From assembly GCF_000314855.2 (NCBI RefSeq), contig NZ_KB233225.1:62001-126000 (forward strand): a stretch of DNA of 64,000 nucleotides, read 5' to 3'. Both the position numbers and the translations under genes were made by a program. Under the pieces are notes generated by a model. That model had not been told where the DNA came from. It searched no databases and was given only the letters and a program-made list of their open reading frames with translations. Numbering within the stretch: position 1 is the first letter of the stretch; each line of letters begins with the position of its first letter. Shown here in pieces: positions 1 to 7,257 of this stretch. This stretch comes from Providencia burhodogranariea DSM 19968. GTDB taxonomy: Bacteria > Pseudomonadota > Gammaproteobacteria > Enterobacterales > Enterobacteriaceae.

Positions 1-18
1 GTGAACAGGGATACTTCC

Positions 19-1305
19 ATGCAACTCATTATGAGTCTGGTCGGGATGGCAGTGCTAATTGGTATTGCCGTGCTGTTTTCCAGTAATCGTCGAGCGATTA
101 AACTCCGCACTGTTGGCGGAGCTTTTATCATTCAACTCGCAATTGGCGCTCTTGTTCTCTACGTACCTGCTGGACGCAGCGTCTTAGAGGGAATGTCTAA
201 TGCGGTCTCTAAAGTCATTGGCTATGGCCAAGACGGAATGAGTTTCATCTTTGGTGGCCTTGTTTCTGACAAAATGTTTGAACTGTTTGGCGGCGGTGGC
301 TTTGTTTTCGCCTTACGTGTTCTACCTATCATCGTGTTTTTCTCTTCTTTAATTGCGGTATTGTATTACCTCGGCGTTATGCAACTTGTCATCAAAGTGC
401 TAGGTGGTGGTCTGCAAAAAGTATTAGGTACCTCAAGAACTGAGTCATTATCTGCAACGGCGAATATCTTCGTTGGTCAAACTGAAGCACCTTTAGTGGT
501 CCGCCCCTATATTGCAACGATGACAAATTCTGAATTGTTTGCGGTAATGAGCGGTGGTTTAGCCTCTGTCGCGGGTTCTGTTTTGGCGGGTTATGCTCAG
601 ATGGGCGTACCAATGGAATACCTGATTGCGGCATCATTTATGGCGGCTCCGGGTGGTCTATTGTTCGCTAAATTATTGGTTCCTGAAACGGAAGATTACC
701 GAGATAGAACGAATGCTGAAGAGTTAGTTGCAGAAGATGAGCGTCCAGCTAATATCATTGATGCAGCGGCATCAGGCGCAGCTTCTGGTATGCAATTAGC
801 CTTAAACGTCGGTGCAATGCTATTGGCATTTATCGCACTAATTGCATTGATTAACGGTATTTTAGGTGGTGTTGGTGGTTGGTTTGACTACCCGGAACTT
901 TCTCTCGAATTAATTCTTGGTTGGTTGTTTGCTCCAATCGCTTATCTGATTGGTGTACCATGGAATGAAGCAACCATAGCAGGTTCTTTCATTGGTCAAA
1001 AAATTGTTGTTAACGAATTTGTTGCCTTTATGAACTTCGGTGAATATATGAAGGCGGATGCGGATGTCATTGCAGCAGGTAAACAAGTCCTTTCTGATAA
1101 TTCCAAAGCAATTATTTCATTCGCACTATGTGGATTCGCTAACCTATCTTCAGTTGCTATCTTAATCGGTGGATTAGGTGGTATGGCACCTAATCGTCGT
1201 AGTGATGTTGCTCGCCTTGGTATGAAAGCAGTACTTGCGGGTACCCTCTCTAACTTGATGAGTGCAACAATTGCGGGTCTGTTCTTAACTCTCGCATTAA
1301 TATAA
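19..1305 (+). CDS. Concentrative nucleoside transporter (NupC/NupX, CNT family)
   Basis: Inner-membrane H+-coupled nucleoside importer of the CNT family, 428 aa. The sequence is a series of hydrophobic helices with Gly-rich gate domains; the stretch [12 protein letters not shown] (around residue 150) and the C-terminal NEFVAF and [10 protein letters not shown] segments are typical of CNT proteins. It looks closer to E. coli NupX (YeiM) than to NupC. The ATG at 19 is preceded by AGGGA at 7-11, so I prefer it to the GTG at base 1. It lies directly upstream of deoCABD, so uptake and phosphorolysis of nucleosides are genetically linked here. A strong terminator follows. The promoter is outside the window. 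Confidence 0.9.
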   Translation: MQLIMSLVGMAVLIGIAVLFSSNRRAIKLRTVGGAFIIQLAIGALVLYVPAGRSVLEGMSNAVSKVIGYGQDGMSFIFGGLVSDKMFELFGGGGFVFALRVLPIIVFFSSLIAVLYYLGVMQLVIKVLGGGLQKVLGTSRTESLSATANIFVGQTEAPLVVRPYIATMTNSELFAVMSGGLASVAGSVLAGYAQMGVPMEYLIAASFMAAPGGLLFAKLLVPETEDYRDRTNAEELVAEDERPANIIDAAASGAASGMQLALNVGAMLLAFIALIALINGILGGVGGWFDYPELSLELILGWLFAPIAYLIGVPWNEATIAGSFIGQKIVVNEFVAFMNFGEYMKADADVIAAGKQVLSDNSKAIISFALCGFANLSSVAILIGGLGGMAPNRRSDVARLGMKAVLAGTLSNLMSATIAGLFLTLALI

Positions 1306-1319
1306 TTCCCTGATTTAGG

Positions 1320-1346
1320 CGGAAGGGCATTTGCCCTTCCGTTTTT
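1320..1346 (+). terminator. Rho-independent terminator after the nucleoside transporter gene
   Basis: A perfect 9-bp stem (CGGAAGGGC / GCCCTTCCG) closes an ATTT loop and is followed by a run of five T. It separates the transporter gene from the deo operon. Confidence 0.9.
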
Positions 1347-1601
1347 ATTATTTTTATTTATATTCTTGTTACTTTTTATATTATTCCTCTAATTTTAAAC
1401 TACGCTTAATCAAGTGTATTGATACGGTAACTCAATGAATAAAGGTCACATATCCTTCATATTTCAATCGGTATAGCGAGTATCGAAAATATTGAATGGC
1501 GTTCAGTGAGTTAAATGGCAGTGTTATCGTAATTTTAGGTTTTTCCGTAGATATAACTATGCAGGTCGTTTACATGCAACACCGATTATTTGGTGTATAA
1601 T

Positions 1602-1617
1602 GTTGATGAGATTCACA
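1602..1617 (+). promoter_or_regulatory. Candidate upstream CRP site of the deo promoter
   Basis: GTTGATGAGATTCACA matches the CRP half-site TCACA perfectly and the left half in three of five bases. Its centre is exactly 52 bp from the second CRP-like site, close to the spacing of CRP-2 and CRP-1 at E. coli deoP2. The site is inferred from sequence only. Confidence 0.5.
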
Positions 1618-1619
1618 AT

Positions 1620-1639
1620 TTTACATTTAACAATGTAAC
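1620..1639 (+). promoter_or_regulatory. CytR-like inverted repeat between two CRP sites
   Basis: TTTACATT and AATGTAAC are inverted octamers separated by TAAC; each resembles the CytR octamer GTTGCATT. They sit midway between the two CRP-like sites, which is where CytR binds cooperatively with CRP at E. coli deoP2. No good DeoR 16-mer was found nearby. Confidence 0.5.
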
Positions 1640-1653
1640 AGTAAGGTAATTAA

Positions 1654-1669
1654 TGTGATTTTAAGCACA
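1654..1669 (+). promoter_or_regulatory. Candidate proximal CRP site of the deo promoter
   Basis: TGTGATTTTAAGCACA has the TGTGA-N6-TCACA form with a single mismatch (GCACA). If it lies at -40.5 as in class II promoters, transcription would start near 1702. The -10 there is poor, as expected for an activator-dependent promoter. Confidence 0.6.
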
Positions 1670-1878
1670 TAAAATACCTCTATTACATGGTCAAATAGGT
1701 TTAAGTTAGCTGCTATGGACTGCTAGTTCTCAGAGTGGAGACACTCTAGGGCATTGTGCGGTGAAAAGGAATTCAGCTGCTACACTCGGATTTTTTGGGT
1801 AGCATCTTTAAGGAACCAAGCCCGCTCGCCAACAAAGAACGTGTTGTTCTGACAGAATTCACAACGTTGGAGAGTTTT

Positions 1879-2658
1879 ATGACTGATTTAACTGCAGCTG
1901 CGCAACGCGCACTGAGCCTGATGGATTTAACCACCCTGAATGATGATGACACTGATGAAAAAGTGATCGCATTATGCCATCAAGCAAAAAGCCCAGCGGG
2001 TCAAACTGCTGCTATCTGTATCTATCCACGTTTTATACCTGTTGCTCGCAAAGCACTGCGTGAACAAGGTACACCAGAAGTACGTATCGCTACAGTGACT
2101 AATTTCCCTCATGGTAATGATGACATTGAGATTGCACTTGCTGAAACTCGTGCAGCTATTGCTTATGGTGCGGATGAAGTCGATGTGGTTTTCCCATACC
2201 GTGCATTAATTGCAGGCAATGAGCAAATTGGTTTTGACTTAGTGAAAGCGTGTAAAGATGCTTGTGCTGCTGCTAATGTGTTATTGAAAGTTATTATTGA
2301 AACAGGTGAGCTGAAAGATGCTGATCTTATTCGTAAAGCTTCAGAAATTTCTATTAAAGCAGGCGCAGATTTTATCAAAACCTCAACAGGTAAAGTGCCA
2401 GTCAATGCGACATTGGAAAGTGCTGAAATCATGATGCAAGTTATCCATGATATGGGTGTTGCAAAAACAGTTGGTTTTAAACCTGCTGGTGGTGTTCGTA
2501 CTGCGGAAGATGCGGCTCAATACTTAGCATTAGCAGGTAGAATTTTAGGTGATGATTGGGCTGATGCTCGCCACTTCCGTTTTGGTGCATCAAGCCTACT
2601 GGCTAGTCTATTAAATACACTTGGTTTTGATACCAAAAAATCAAGCAGCAGCTATTAA
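1879..2658 (+). CDS. deoC: Deoxyribose-phosphate aldolase
   Basis: Cleaves 2-deoxyribose 5-phosphate to glyceraldehyde 3-phosphate and acetaldehyde, the last step of deoxynucleoside catabolism in the cytosol. The product is 259 aa, the same length as E. coli DeoC and collinear with it. The Schiff-base lysine lies in [10 protein letters not shown], and [13 protein letters not shown] forms the phosphate-binding end of the TIM barrel. I chose the ATG at 1879 because GGAGAG lies 5-10 bases upstream and the protein then starts MTDL as in E. coli; the frame is open further upstream, but that extension is not conserved. First gene of deoCABD. Confidence 0.97.
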   Translation: MTDLTAAAQRALSLMDLTTLNDDDTDEKVIALCHQAKSPAGQTAAICIYPRFIPVARKALREQGTPEVRIATVTNFPHGNDDIEIALAETRAAIAYGADEVDVVFPYRALIAGNEQIGFDLVKACKDACAAANVLLKVIIETGELKDADLIRKASEISIKAGADFIKTSTGKVPVNATLESAEIMMQVIHDMGVAKTVGFKPAGGVRTAEDAAQYLALAGRILGDDWADARHFRFGASSLLASLLNTLGFDTKKSSSSY

Positions 2659-2681
2659 TTATTGACCTAATTGTTGTTTGT

Positions 2682-2780
2682 CGAGCATGTGGGCGAGATT
2701 GATAATCCGAGTGAGATACTGACTATGTTCCTCGGGATATTAATGCCATTAGCCGACATGCTACTCGAATTATTTAGGGG
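2682..2780. repeat. ERIC-type repeat in the deoC-deoA spacer
   Basis: The right end reads CGAATTATTTAGGGG, the typical ERIC terminus, preceded by a CTCGGGATAT core like the ERIC centre. AGCATGT and ACATGCT form outer inverted repeats and CCGAG/CTCGG an inner pair, so the transcript can fold into a long hairpin. It is transcribed as part of the deo mRNA. Confidence 0.65.
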
Positions 2781-2872
2781 CTGTTTGATAACTGATATAA
2801 AGCAACTAGCTGCAAAATAAGCTCAATAGGCCACAGAACCTAATAAATTCTATTTGAATTAAGGAGCATACC

Positions 2873-4195
2873 GTGTTTCTGGCACAAGAAATTATTCGTA
2901 AAAAACGTGATGGTAAACCACTAAGTGAAGAAGAGATCCGTTTCTTTATTAATGGTGTGCGTGATAATTCAGTTTCTGAAGGTCAGATAGCTGCTTTAGC
3001 GATGACTATCTATTTTAATGATATGACGATGCCTGAGCGAGTTGCATTAACACTTGCTATGCGTGATTCAGGTACGGTATTAAATTGGAAGTCGTTAAAT
3101 CTGAATGGTCCACTGGTTGATAAGCATTCAACAGGTGGGGTAGGTGATGTAACTTCATTAATGTTAGGCCCAATGGTGGCAGCATGTGGTGGTTATGTCC
3201 CAATGATTTCAGGTCGTGGTTTGGGCCATACGGGGGGGACACTGGATAAGCTAGAAGCTATTCCAGGTTTTGATATTTTCCCTAATGATGAGCGTTTTCG
3301 TGACATCATCAGCAATGTTGGGGTGGCGATTATCGGTCAAACTAACTCATTAGCACCTGCTGACAAACGTTTTTACGCGACACGTGATATCACTGCAACG
3401 GTTGACTCTATTCCATTGATTACCGCTTCCATCCTAGGCAAAAAATTAGCCGAAGGTCTTGATGCATTGGTGATGGACGTCAAAGTGGGTTCTGGTGCGT
3501 TTATGCCAACCTATGAAAAATCAGAGCAGTTGGCTGAGTCTATTGTCAAAGTCGCAAATGGTGCGGGTTGTAAAACAACGGCATTATTGACTGATATGAA
3601 TGAAGTACTGGCTTCGAGCGCAGGTAATGCTGTTGAAGTTCGTGAAGCAGTCCAGTTCTTAACGGGTGAGTATCGTAATCCGCGTTTATATGAAGTTACG
3701 ATGGCACTGTGCGTTGAAATGTTAGTTTCAGGCACATTAGCAGCGAATAGAGACGAAGCTCGTCAAAAATTACAAGCTGTACTCGATAATGGTAAAGCGG
3801 CAGAGATCTTTGGTCGTATGGTTGCGGCTCAAAAAGGCCCAAGCGATTTTGTTGAAAATTACAGCAAATACTTACCAACCGCCGTATTGAGCAAAGCAGT
3901 TTACGCTGAAAAATCCGGTATTATCACAGCAATGGATACCCGCGCGCTGGGTATGTCTGTCGTCACTTTAGGTGGTGGACGTCGCAAAGCGAGCGATGAT
4001 ATTGATTATAGCGTTGGTTTAAGCGATATCGCGGCACTCGGTGCTTCAGTTGATAATCAAGTCCCACTTGCGGTTATTCATGCGAATAGCGAAAAAGCAT
4101 GGGAAGAGGCAGCGAAAGAAGTACGTGCAGCGATGGTTATTGGTGATAAAGCACCAGAAGCTACACCGATGGTTTATCGTCAAATTAGCGAATAA
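2873..4195 (+). CDS. deoA: Thymidine phosphorylase
   Basis: Phosphorolyses thymidine (and deoxyuridine) to the base and 2-deoxyribose 1-phosphate. The protein is 440 aa, identical in length to E. coli DeoA and clearly collinear. KHSTGGVGD near residue 84 is the phosphate/pyrimidine-binding motif of the nucleoside phosphorylase-II family; [16 protein letters not shown] and the VKVGSGAFM segment also match. Translation starts at GTG 2873, supported by AAGGAG at 2861-2866. Second gene of the deo operon; 214 nt containing an ERIC repeat separate it from deoC. Confidence 0.97.
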   Translation: MFLAQEIIRKKRDGKPLSEEEIRFFINGVRDNSVSEGQIAALAMTIYFNDMTMPERVALTLAMRDSGTVLNWKSLNLNGPLVDKHSTGGVGDVTSLMLGPMVAACGGYVPMISGRGLGHTGGTLDKLEAIPGFDIFPNDERFRDIISNVGVAIIGQTNSLAPADKRFYATRDITATVDSIPLITASILGKKLAEGLDALVMDVKVGSGAFMPTYEKSEQLAESIVKVANGAGCKTTALLTDMNEVLASSAGNAVEVREAVQFLTGEYRNPRLYEVTMALCVEMLVSGTLAANRDEARQKLQAVLDNGKAAEIFGRMVAAQKGPSDFVENYSKYLPTAVLSKAVYAEKSGIITAMDTRALGMSVVTLGGGRRKASDDIDYSVGLSDIAALGASVDNQVPLAVIHANSEKAWEEAAKEVRAAMVIGDKAPEATPMVYRQISE

Positions 4196-4257
4196 TCAAC
4201 AAAACAAATTTATCAGTGGCATTTCCCAATTGGGGATGATGACGCAGGAGAGAAGTT

Positions 4258-5481
4258 ATGAAACGTACATTTATTATGGTATTAGATTCCTTTGGTATTG
4301 GTGCAGCAGGCGATGCACACAAATTTAATGATGAAGGTTCAAATACATTAGGTCATATCGCAGATGCTTGTGCGAGTGGTAAAGCTGATGTTGGTCGTAA
4401 AGGCCCTCTGAATCTACCTAACTTAACTAAACTAGGTTTAGGTAAAGCGGCTGAAGAATCTTGCGGTAAATTCCCTGCAGGTCTGGATCCTAATTCAGAC
4501 ATTATTGGTGCTTATGCTTACGCGAGTGAAATTTCTTCGGGTAAAGATACTCCTTCAGGCCACTGGGAAATCGCGGGTGTTCCAGTATTGTTTGATTGGG
4601 GATACTTTGCTGATCACGAAAATAGCTTCCCGCAAGAGCTACTTGATATCATTGTTAAGCGCGCTAACCTGCCTGGGTACTTAGGTAACTGCCACTCATC
4701 AGGTACAGTTATTCTTGACCAGTTGGGTGAAGAGCATATGAAAACTGGCAAGCCGATTTTCTATACCTCTGCTGACTCCGTATTCCAAATTGCTTGTCAT
4801 GAAGAAACTTACGGTTTAGACGAATTGTATGAACTGTGTGAAATCGCTCGTGAAGAATTGACTAATGGCGGTTATAACATCGGTCGTGTTATTGCTCGTC
4901 CATTTGTTGGTGATAAAGCAGGTAACTTTGAGCGTACTGGTAACCGTCATGACCTTGCTGTTGAGCCACCTGCACCAACTATGCTGAAAAAATTAGTAGA
5001 CGAGAAACAAGGTGAAGTTGTTTCAATTGGTAAAATTGCTGATATTTATGCTCACGTTGGTATCACCAAAAAAGTGAAAGCAACAGGAATTGATGCACTA
5101 TTTGATGCGACTGTTGAACAAATGAAACTAGCGGGTGATAAAACTATCGTTTTCACTAACTTCGTTGATTTCGACTCTGCTTATGGTCACCGTCGTGATG
5201 TTCCGGGTTATGCAGCTGCGTTAGAACTGTTTGACCGCCGTTTACCTGAGCTGATGGAGCTAGTTGGAGAAGATGACATTCTGATCCTAACAGCTGACCA
5301 TGGTTGTGATCCAACTTGGCATGGTACTGATCATACTCGTGAGCACATCCCTGTTCTGATTTATGGACCGAAAGTAAAACCGGGTTCTTTAGGTCATCGT
5401 GAAACGTTTGCTGATATCGGTCAGACTGTCGCGAAATATTTTGACCTGTCTCCGATGGAATACGGTACACCAATGCTGTAA
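4258..5481 (+). CDS. deoB: Phosphopentomutase
   Basis: Interconverts (deoxy)ribose 1-phosphate and 5-phosphate, linking DeoA/DeoD products to DeoC. The protein has 407 aa, as in E. coli. It belongs to the alkaline-phosphatase superfamily: metal ligands are in [14 protein letters not shown] at the N-terminus and in [20 protein letters not shown] near residues 340-360; the phosphothreonine site is in [18 protein letters not shown] precedes the ATG. The gene follows deoA by 62 nt and is surely cotranscribed. Confidence 0.97.
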   Translation: MKRTFIMVLDSFGIGAAGDAHKFNDEGSNTLGHIADACASGKADVGRKGPLNLPNLTKLGLGKAAEESCGKFPAGLDPNSDIIGAYAYASEISSGKDTPSGHWEIAGVPVLFDWGYFADHENSFPQELLDIIVKRANLPGYLGNCHSSGTVILDQLGEEHMKTGKPIFYTSADSVFQIACHEETYGLDELYELCEIAREELTNGGYNIGRVIARPFVGDKAGNFERTGNRHDLAVEPPAPTMLKKLVDEKQGEVVSIGKIADIYAHVGITKKVKATGIDALFDATVEQMKLAGDKTIVFTNFVDFDSAYGHRRDVPGYAAALELFDRRLPELMELVGEDDILILTADHGCDPTWHGTDHTREHIPVLIYGPKVKPGSLGHRETFADIGQTVAKYFDLSPMEYGTPML

Positions 5482-5498
5482 GCGCTGAGCAATAATTT

Positions 5499-5524
5499 AA
5501 ATAAGGCAGGTAACTGCCTTATTT
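5499..5524 (+). terminator. Hairpin after deoB (terminator or mRNA stabiliser)
   Basis: A perfect 11-bp stem AAATAAGGCAG/CTGCCTTATTT with a GNRA-type GTAA loop is followed by ATTTTATC. The U-tract is broken by A, so it may be a partial terminator or a processing and stability element within deoCABD rather than a full stop. Confidence 0.6.
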
Positions 5525-5547
5525 ATTTTATCATCTCATGGTATTTG

Positions 5548-5581
5548 GTCATTTGCCGTAGACTGCCCCAGAGCAAATGAC
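5548..5581 (+). other. Second stem-loop in the deoB-deoD spacer
   Basis: GTCATTTGC (5548-5556) pairs perfectly with GCAAATGAC (5573-5581) around a 16-nt loop containing CTGCCCCAG. It has no U-tract. With the preceding hairpin it makes the 162-nt spacer highly structured; the role is unknown. Confidence 0.5.
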
Positions 5582-5643
5582 GACAATTATCGGGTAGTTA
5601 CGCTAAAACTTAAATCATGATAGTTATATAAGGAATAATAATA

Positions 5644-6360
5644 ATGGCAACTCCACATATTAATGCAGAAATGGGTGATTTCGCTGACGTCGTTTTGATG
5701 CCTGGCGACCCACTGCGTGCAAAATACATTGCAGAAACTTTCCTTGAAGACGTGCGTCAAGTTAACAATGTTCGCGGTATGTTAGGTTTCACAGGTACCT
5801 ATAAAGGTCGTAAGATCTCTGTTATGGGGCACGGTATGGGTATCCCTTCTTGCTCTATCTATGCAAAAGAATTGATTACTGATTTTGGCGTCAAAGTCAT
5901 CATCCGTGTAGGTTCATGCGGTGCAGTAATGGACGATGTGAAACTGCGTGATGTCGTTATCGGAATGGGTGCTTGTACTGACTCTAAAGTAAACCGTCTG
6001 CGTTTTAAAGATCACGATTTTGCAGCAATTGCAGACTATGACTTGGTGCATAATGCAGTTGAAGCAGCAAAAGCGAAAAACGTTAATGTACGCGTTGGTA
6101 ACCTGTTCTCTGCTGATTTATTCTACTCACCAGATCCTGACATGTTCAAAGTGATGGAAAAGTACGGCATTTTGGGTGTTGAAATGGAAGCTGCGGGTAT
6201 CTATGGTGTGGCTGCTGAGTTTGGCGCTCGTGCATTAACTATCTGTACTGTTTCAGATCATATCAAAACTGGCGAGCAAACCACATCTGATGAGCGTCAA
6301 AATACGTTCAACGAGATGATTGAAATCGCACTGGATTCCGTTCTGTTAGGCGACAAATAA
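5644..6360 (+). CDS. deoD: Purine nucleoside phosphorylase
   Basis: Phosphorolyses purine (deoxy)nucleosides to free base and (deoxy)ribose 1-phosphate; a hexameric NP-I family enzyme. The protein is 238 aa (E. coli 239). Phosphate-binding residues are in [13 protein letters not shown] and [15 protein letters not shown] binds the ribose; the catalytic aspartate is in [16 protein letters not shown] lies ahead of the ATG. It ends the deo cluster, but two stem-loops upstream leave open that it is also expressed from its own promoter. Confidence 0.97.
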   Translation: MATPHINAEMGDFADVVLMPGDPLRAKYIAETFLEDVRQVNNVRGMLGFTGTYKGRKISVMGHGMGIPSCSIYAKELITDFGVKVIIRVGSCGAVMDDVKLRDVVIGMGACTDSKVNRLRFKDHDFAAIADYDLVHNAVEAAKAKNVNVRVGNLFSADLFYSPDPDMFKVMEKYGILGVEMEAAGIYGVAAEFGARALTICTVSDHIKTGEQTTSDERQNTFNEMIEIALDSVLLGDK

Positions 6361-6369
6361 TCATCGATT

Positions 6370-6400
6370 AAGTGCATATTGGTATCACCAGTCTGCACTT
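6370..6400 (+). terminator. Stem-loop directly after deoD
   Basis: AAGTGCA and TGCACTT enclose an inner TGGT-ATC-ACCA hairpin with symmetric three-base internal loops. It is followed by TCTCTATA, so termination here would be weak; the stronger terminator is at 6473-6505. Confidence 0.5.
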
Positions 6401-6407
6401 TCTCTAT

Positions 6408-6474
6408 ACACGTCATACTTCAAGTTGCCAGTCGGCTATCCTTACATATCTCTTGAATTATTTTGTGTTTATAA
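6408..6474. repeat. Short ERIC-type repeat (about 67 bp)
   Basis: Left end CGTCATACTTCAAGTTGC and right end CTTGAATTATTTTGTG are ERIC termini, but the central part is missing. Internally deleted ERIC copies of about 70 bp are known in enteric bacteria. Confidence 0.75.
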
Positions 6475-6505
6475 ATGCCACGCAATAACTTGTGTGGCAT
6501 TTTTT
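6473..6505. terminator. Terminator between deoD and the convergent acetyltransferase gene
   Basis: AAATGCCACGCAA pairs with TTGTGTGGCATTT (one G-U) around a TAAC loop, followed by T6. It terminates deoD transcripts. Confidence 0.85.
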
Positions 6506-6532
6506 ATGTTTATTATTTTGATTGTGAAGTGG

Positions 6533-7036
6533 TTAGTTGCTTTTTTTATTAATGCGACTCATGGCAATCGCATCAACATATTGGCCATCTCGAAATGCAT
6601 AGTCACGCATCACACCTTCTTGCTCAAAACCAAACTTCTTATAAAGTTCTAGCCCATTATCATTGATGGCATAAACTTCGAGCTCAATGCGGCGAATGTT
6701 GAGCCAGTTATCGCAGTAATCAACCATCACCTCCATCAGTTTGGAGCCGATACCTTTACCTTGATACTGTTCGCTAACCGTAATACCAAAACTTGCGACA
6801 TGTTTACGGCGAATTTGACTAGGTTGGTGAACAACGAGAAGACCAACAACTTTATCTTCAATGGTCGCAACAAATTGTGAAACAAGTGGATCATTCCTAC
6901 CAAGGCGATCTTCCCATATTTTTGTTGATGGGTAAGGTAGCTGTAGTGTGTTTGCATAAGCTGAATAATCAGTATGCATTTGAGTAACAGCAGGAATATC
7001 GTTGATGGTGGCCCTACGGATAATAACGTCGCTCAT
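6533..7036 (-). CDS. GNAT-family N-acetyltransferase (YhhY/AaaT-like)
   Basis: Predicted acetyl-CoA-dependent acyltransferase of 167 aa. The acetyl-CoA pyrophosphate loop is QYQGKGIGSKLM near residue 100, and beta-5 and the C-terminal part RRIELEVYAINDNGLELYKKFGFEQEG are standard GNAT. The whole protein aligns well with E. coli YhhY, an L-amino-acid N-acetyltransferase. I start at the ATG at 7036 (MSDVIIRRA); a start seven codons upstream is possible. The gene converges on deoD and is bracketed by two short ERIC-type repeats. The natural substrate is not readable from sequence. Confidence 0.85.
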   Translation of the reverse strand: MSDVIIRRATINDIPAVTQMHTDYSAYANTLQLPYPSTKIWEDRLGRNDPLVSQFVATIEDKVVGLLVVHQPSQIRRKHVASFGITVSEQYQGKGIGSKLMEVMVDYCDNWLNIRRIELEVYAINDNGLELYKKFGFEQEGVMRDYAFRDGQYVDAIAMSRINKKSN

Positions 7037-7046
7037 ATTTATCTCT

Positions 7047-7104
7047 AGCTTATTCATATTTCAAGTCATAGGGCTATTGGCTACAACAGGAATTATTTAG
7101 TTTT
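7047..7104. repeat. Short ERIC-type repeat upstream of the acetyltransferase gene
   Basis: Left end CATATTTCAAGTCATAGGG and right end GGAATTATTTAGTTT are degenerate ERIC termini about 57 bp apart. The element lies immediately upstream of the minus-strand acetyltransferase gene, so its promoter or leader probably includes it. Confidence 0.55.
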
Positions 7105-7210
7105 TTCATTAATGCTCGTTAATTTAAACACTAATATAATTAATCATATTAAGCACGATTAATGTCGATTATTTGACTCTATTTTATTAATCTTGGTTAG
7201 GTTGTGAGCT

Positions 7211-7237
7211 AAAAAAAGGAGCTAAAGCTCCTTTTTT
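7211..7237 (-). terminator. Terminator of the Fus-like minus-strand operon
   Basis: GGAGC-TAAA-GCTCC with A7 before and T6 after can terminate in both directions. It lies 21 bases beyond the stop codon of the M16 protease gene and is the likely 3' end of the sigma-receptor-ABC-protease transcript. Confidence 0.85.
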
Positions 7238-7257
7238 GATTATCGCAAAAATGAATA

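Larger units (their letters stand above)
1347..1878. other. Intergenic region and deo leader
   Basis: No gene is seen here. Bases 1449-1500 look like a decayed ERIC-type repeat (ends resembling CATATTTCAA and a reversed copy). The CRP/CytR cluster described separately is at 1602-1669. A small hairpin AGAGTG-GAGA-CACTCT lies at 1732-1747 within the presumed deo leader. The remaining sequence up to the deoC ribosome binding site (GGAGAG at 1869-1874) has no recognised element. Confidence 0.5.

Noticed and set aside
1690-1760. DeoR operator in the deo leader
   Set aside because: TTAGC and GCTAG dyads are present, but nothing matches the DeoR 16-mer closely enough.
4041-4328. 95-aa plus-strand ORF overlapping the ends of deoA and deoB
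   Set aside because: It is a frame-shifted shadow of deoA; both flanking genes are full length and the translation has no protein-like features.
6425-6652. 75-aa plus-strand ORF after deoD
   Set aside because: It runs through an ERIC repeat, a terminator stem and then antisense to the acetyltransferase gene.
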